Source: Promineifilum sp.
GTDB lineage: Bacteria > Chloroflexota > Anaerolineae > Promineifilales > Promineifilaceae
Assembly: GCA_020634335.1 (NCBI GenBank)
Contig: JACKBY010000015.1
Location: 1 to 64,000 of the forward strand
DNA length: 64,000 nt
Direction of reading: 5' to 3'
The stretch's first letter is position 1; each line of letters begins with the position of its first letter. Shown in pieces: positions 60,670 through 64,000 of this stretch. A model generated the notes under the pieces. That model saw only the letters and a program-made list of their open reading frames with translations. It was not told the DNA's origin and did no database searches. The translations under genes were made by a program, and so were the position numbers.

Positions 60670-61080
60670 TCAGGGGGTGGCGATAGTAGCTGTCAGAAAA
60701 GCCGTCGGCGTTGCGTCGGGGGGAACGATCGCCGAGGCCGTGGGCGTGAATGTCGCTGTTGAACCGGGCAGCGGCGTGGGTGTATCCGTGCCCGGCGGCG
60801 TCGCCGGGGCCACAGTCCCAGTCGGTTCAACTTCCAACGTTGCGGTGAGCATCGGCTGGATGGTCGGTGTTGAGACAGTATCTTGAATGAGTGGCATATA
60901 CTCGCTGTATGGTCCGATTGGAGGGACCGTTGAATGAGGCAACAATGGTTCATCTGATGCATGCATTGCCGTGTTTTCGAGCAGGAAGGCTTGTTGAGCC
61001 AGCGTTTTAGCCACCAACATAATACTTCCTGCTAAAACGAGAACGAGACATACGAGTATTAGGGTAATGCGGGTATTCAT
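60670..61080 (-). CDS. Secreted Thr/Pro-rich protein, copy B
   Basis: A 136-residue protein with a membrane/signal helix (ITLILVCLVLVLAGSIMLVA) followed by a Thr/Pro/Ser-rich region. It shares its C-terminus (LPGSTATFTPTASAIVPPDA, TPTAFLTATIATP) with copy A at 59386-59805, on the other strand. Its ATG overlaps the stop of the upstream repeat-containing gene as TAATG, so the two are translated together. A role as an exported partner of that protein is inferred from this coupling. Confidence 0.75.
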   Translation of the reverse strand: MNTRITLILVCLVLVLAGSIMLVAKTLAQQAFLLENTAMHASDEPLLPHSTVPPIGPYSEYMPLIQDTVSTPTIQPMLTATLEVEPTGTVAPATPPGTDTPTPLPGSTATFTPTASAIVPPDATPTAFLTATIATP

Positions 61081-62159
61081 TACTCTTCTCCGACTGGGTT
61101 AGCCAACATTGGTGTGGCGGGAGGGGGTTCAGATGGTTGATAGTAGAGTTGCTCATCAGTTACCCAGGGAGCCTTCTCAAGACGATCGTTCTCAAAATCA
61201 TTTCGTTTACCGACGATTCGATAAGAGAACTCTGAATTCTTGTCAGAAGAATCCTCTTTAGCAACTACTTGGAAGGAGTTACTCGTACGTTCAGTGACAT
61301 ACAGCTCTGCATCCCCATACGCCTGTAAGAACACATGGTAGGGTTCATCTAGATTTACGGTTTCGGCGAAAATCGGGTCGATCGTTACAAGTGCCTGTCC
61401 ATCTCGCAGCTCCCCAAAGCCGTAATCGCTGAACCAGACCTCCGTTGATTCCTCACTATACAGCAATCGATCTCCGTCAGAAGTAGGCACAGCAGCGTTT
61501 TTGCTTCCGTTATAGACCACTAGTCCAACCTTACCCGTTGGAGAGTAGTAATAAACGCCATTACCAGCCGATTCATATTTTCCTCCCCAACCTTCGGGCG
61601 AGAGGTTTTGCCCATAAACACCTATACCATCGCCACTTGCTGCTCGGTTCAGTCCGTATACTCCAGTTCCTGAACTATACAAATCCTCACGGCTAACTTC
61701 ACCGTAAACGCCATATCCATCTGGTGACGTAGACAAGCCAACGGTCCCTCTTGTAGGCCCTGAAGTGCGATTATTAAAACCATACACACCAGCTGCATAG
61801 AAATTAGTTGAGTAGGTAGCACCAACAACACCGTGGTTCGCACCACTCCCATTGGTTGCATAACCGGTAACGCCTCGCCCTGTCGGCGAGTCCGTTTGGC
61901 CATAGACACCAATCGCGACTCCAGACCCATCGGTCGTGGTCGCGCTTCCAAAAACACCTCGCGCGTCTTTAGACGCGCTCTCACCCCACAAGCCATAGCG
62001 CACGCCACTTGTAGCAGTGTGAATCCATTTAGAACCAAAGTCACCTACATTGCTTGAAGCAACATCCCCCCAATGTTCGACCAGGGGATGGTCACCGGCT
62101 ATGAACAGCAGCGCTAAAGCTGCGATCGGCAACTATGCAAACCTTTTCTTATTGGACAT
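61080..62159 (-). pseudogene. Secreted GVYG-repeat protein with an amber codon in the signal peptide
   Basis: From ATG 62159, behind a perfect GAGGAG site, the frame reads MSNKKRFA, then TAG, then LPIAALALLFIAGDHPLVEH and 340 more residues without a stop. So the natural start is cut by one in-frame amber codon at position 9, inside the signal peptide. The rest is intact: many GVYG/GVxG repeats (ARGVFGSATTTDGSGVAIGV, GVYGFNNRTSGPTRGTVGLS), like beta-helix or tail-fibre proteins, and a conserved beta C-domain (LDEPYHVFLQAYGDAELYVT, FSYRIVGKRNDFENDRLEKA). It may be read through, started at TTG 62132, or be a fresh pseudogene or sequence error. Confidence 0.75.
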
Positions 62160-62350
62160 GAGATTGGCTCCTCGCTAAAAACAAACTGACTCTTGTAAGC
62201 CACGCCATTCTGCCGGCCAGTAACGAGGGGGGGGGCAAACGAGGCCGGTAGCAGGAACTCGCGTGACTTACCAACAGTATAACACTTCCTAAATGGGCTG
62301 TCTATGCGGCGAAATACGTGGGGACAATGCGACTTTTTACACAGATGCCT

Positions 62351-62374
62351 CTACCGTCGGTTAAGAAACCGGCG

Positions 62375-62378
<4 letters not shown>
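62351..62378. repeat. GTAGCG-family single-hairpin repeat, copy 4, overlapping the ettA stop
   Basis: CTACCGTCGGTTAAGAAACC followed by GGCGCTAC (62351-62378) is the complement of the left hairpin of the element at 19407 (GTAGCGCCGGTTTCTTAACC), with the inner tctt loop kept. The TAG stop of ettA (62375-62377) lies within its right end, so the repeat supplies the stop codon. Confidence 0.7.

Positions 62379-64000
<1,622 letters not shown>

Overview
The window is GC-rich DNA with densely packed genes on both strands. I read it as chromosomal DNA of a filamentous or anaerobic-type Chloroflexota (Anaerolineae / Promineofilum-like); this is an inference from gene content, not a search. The pointers are the coenzyme F420 genes cofC and cofD with an F420-type LLM oxidoreductase, many LuxR-type and STAND regulators, Thr/Pro-rich surface proteins, an EttA/RimO/L9/RodZ housekeeping set, and palindromic intergenic repeats. 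There is no phage, IS element, CRISPR array, rRNA or tRNA that I can support.

Layout. 0-0.5 kb: an AT-richer patch with a truncated helical-repeat gene and a tiny zinc-ribbon gene. 0.6-4.1 kb: a regulator split into separate LuxR-type HTH, NB-ARC ATPase and TPR genes. 4.2-13.5 kb: F420 genes (LLM oxidoreductase-cofC operon; cofD) mixed with a RibD-like reductase, a FAD oxidoreductase, a hydrolase-LuxR fusion, an acetyltransferase, a THUMP methyltransferase and three decayed gene remnants. 13.6-24 kb: M20 amidohydrolase, a TetR/SnoaL divergent pair with a clear operator, a RarA-methyltransferase fusion, a DIP1984 protein, a stress protein with three 93-residue repeats, and a SpoU rRNA methylase. 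24-33 kb: an M4 metalloprotease with an emfourin-like inhibitor, a receiver-ParA-like protein, crotonase/methyltransferase, an XPB-N-like protein, a lipid kinase and a long Thr/Pro-rich LPETG protein. 33-38.5 kb: PH-SHOCT protein, rplI, a RodZ-like gene, rimO, a TlpA-type thioredoxin and a degenerate Lgt-like protein. 38.6-49.2 kb: DinB, MerR-TipAS, GAP-family membrane protein, D-aminoacylase-like, ArsR-DUF2087, an epimerase, PAP2, a two-component system and PspC. 49.4-59.1 kb: Nudix, two tandem beta-lactamase-like proteins, an aldo/keto reductase, a GT4 fusion with a GH130 partner, and MscS. 59.2-62.2 kb: an accessory island in which a HigB/HigA-type toxin-antitoxin pair sits between two matching perfect hairpins and two inverted copies of a Thr/Pro-rich secreted protein. 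62.4 kb to the end: ettA, cut by the window edge.

How genes work together. CofC activates the phospholactyl moiety and CofD transfers it to make F420-0, used by the LLM oxidoreductase next to cofC. The M4 protease and emfourin form a protease-inhibitor operon. The GT4/GH130 pair probably acts on mannose-containing glycans. The two beta-lactamase-like proteins look like a duplicated envelope enzyme in which the first copy has lost its active site. Most regulators sit beside or divergent to their likely targets.

Starts were chosen from Shine-Dalgarno spacing and family N-termini where these disagreed with the longest open frame. All functional calls come from reading motifs by eye.
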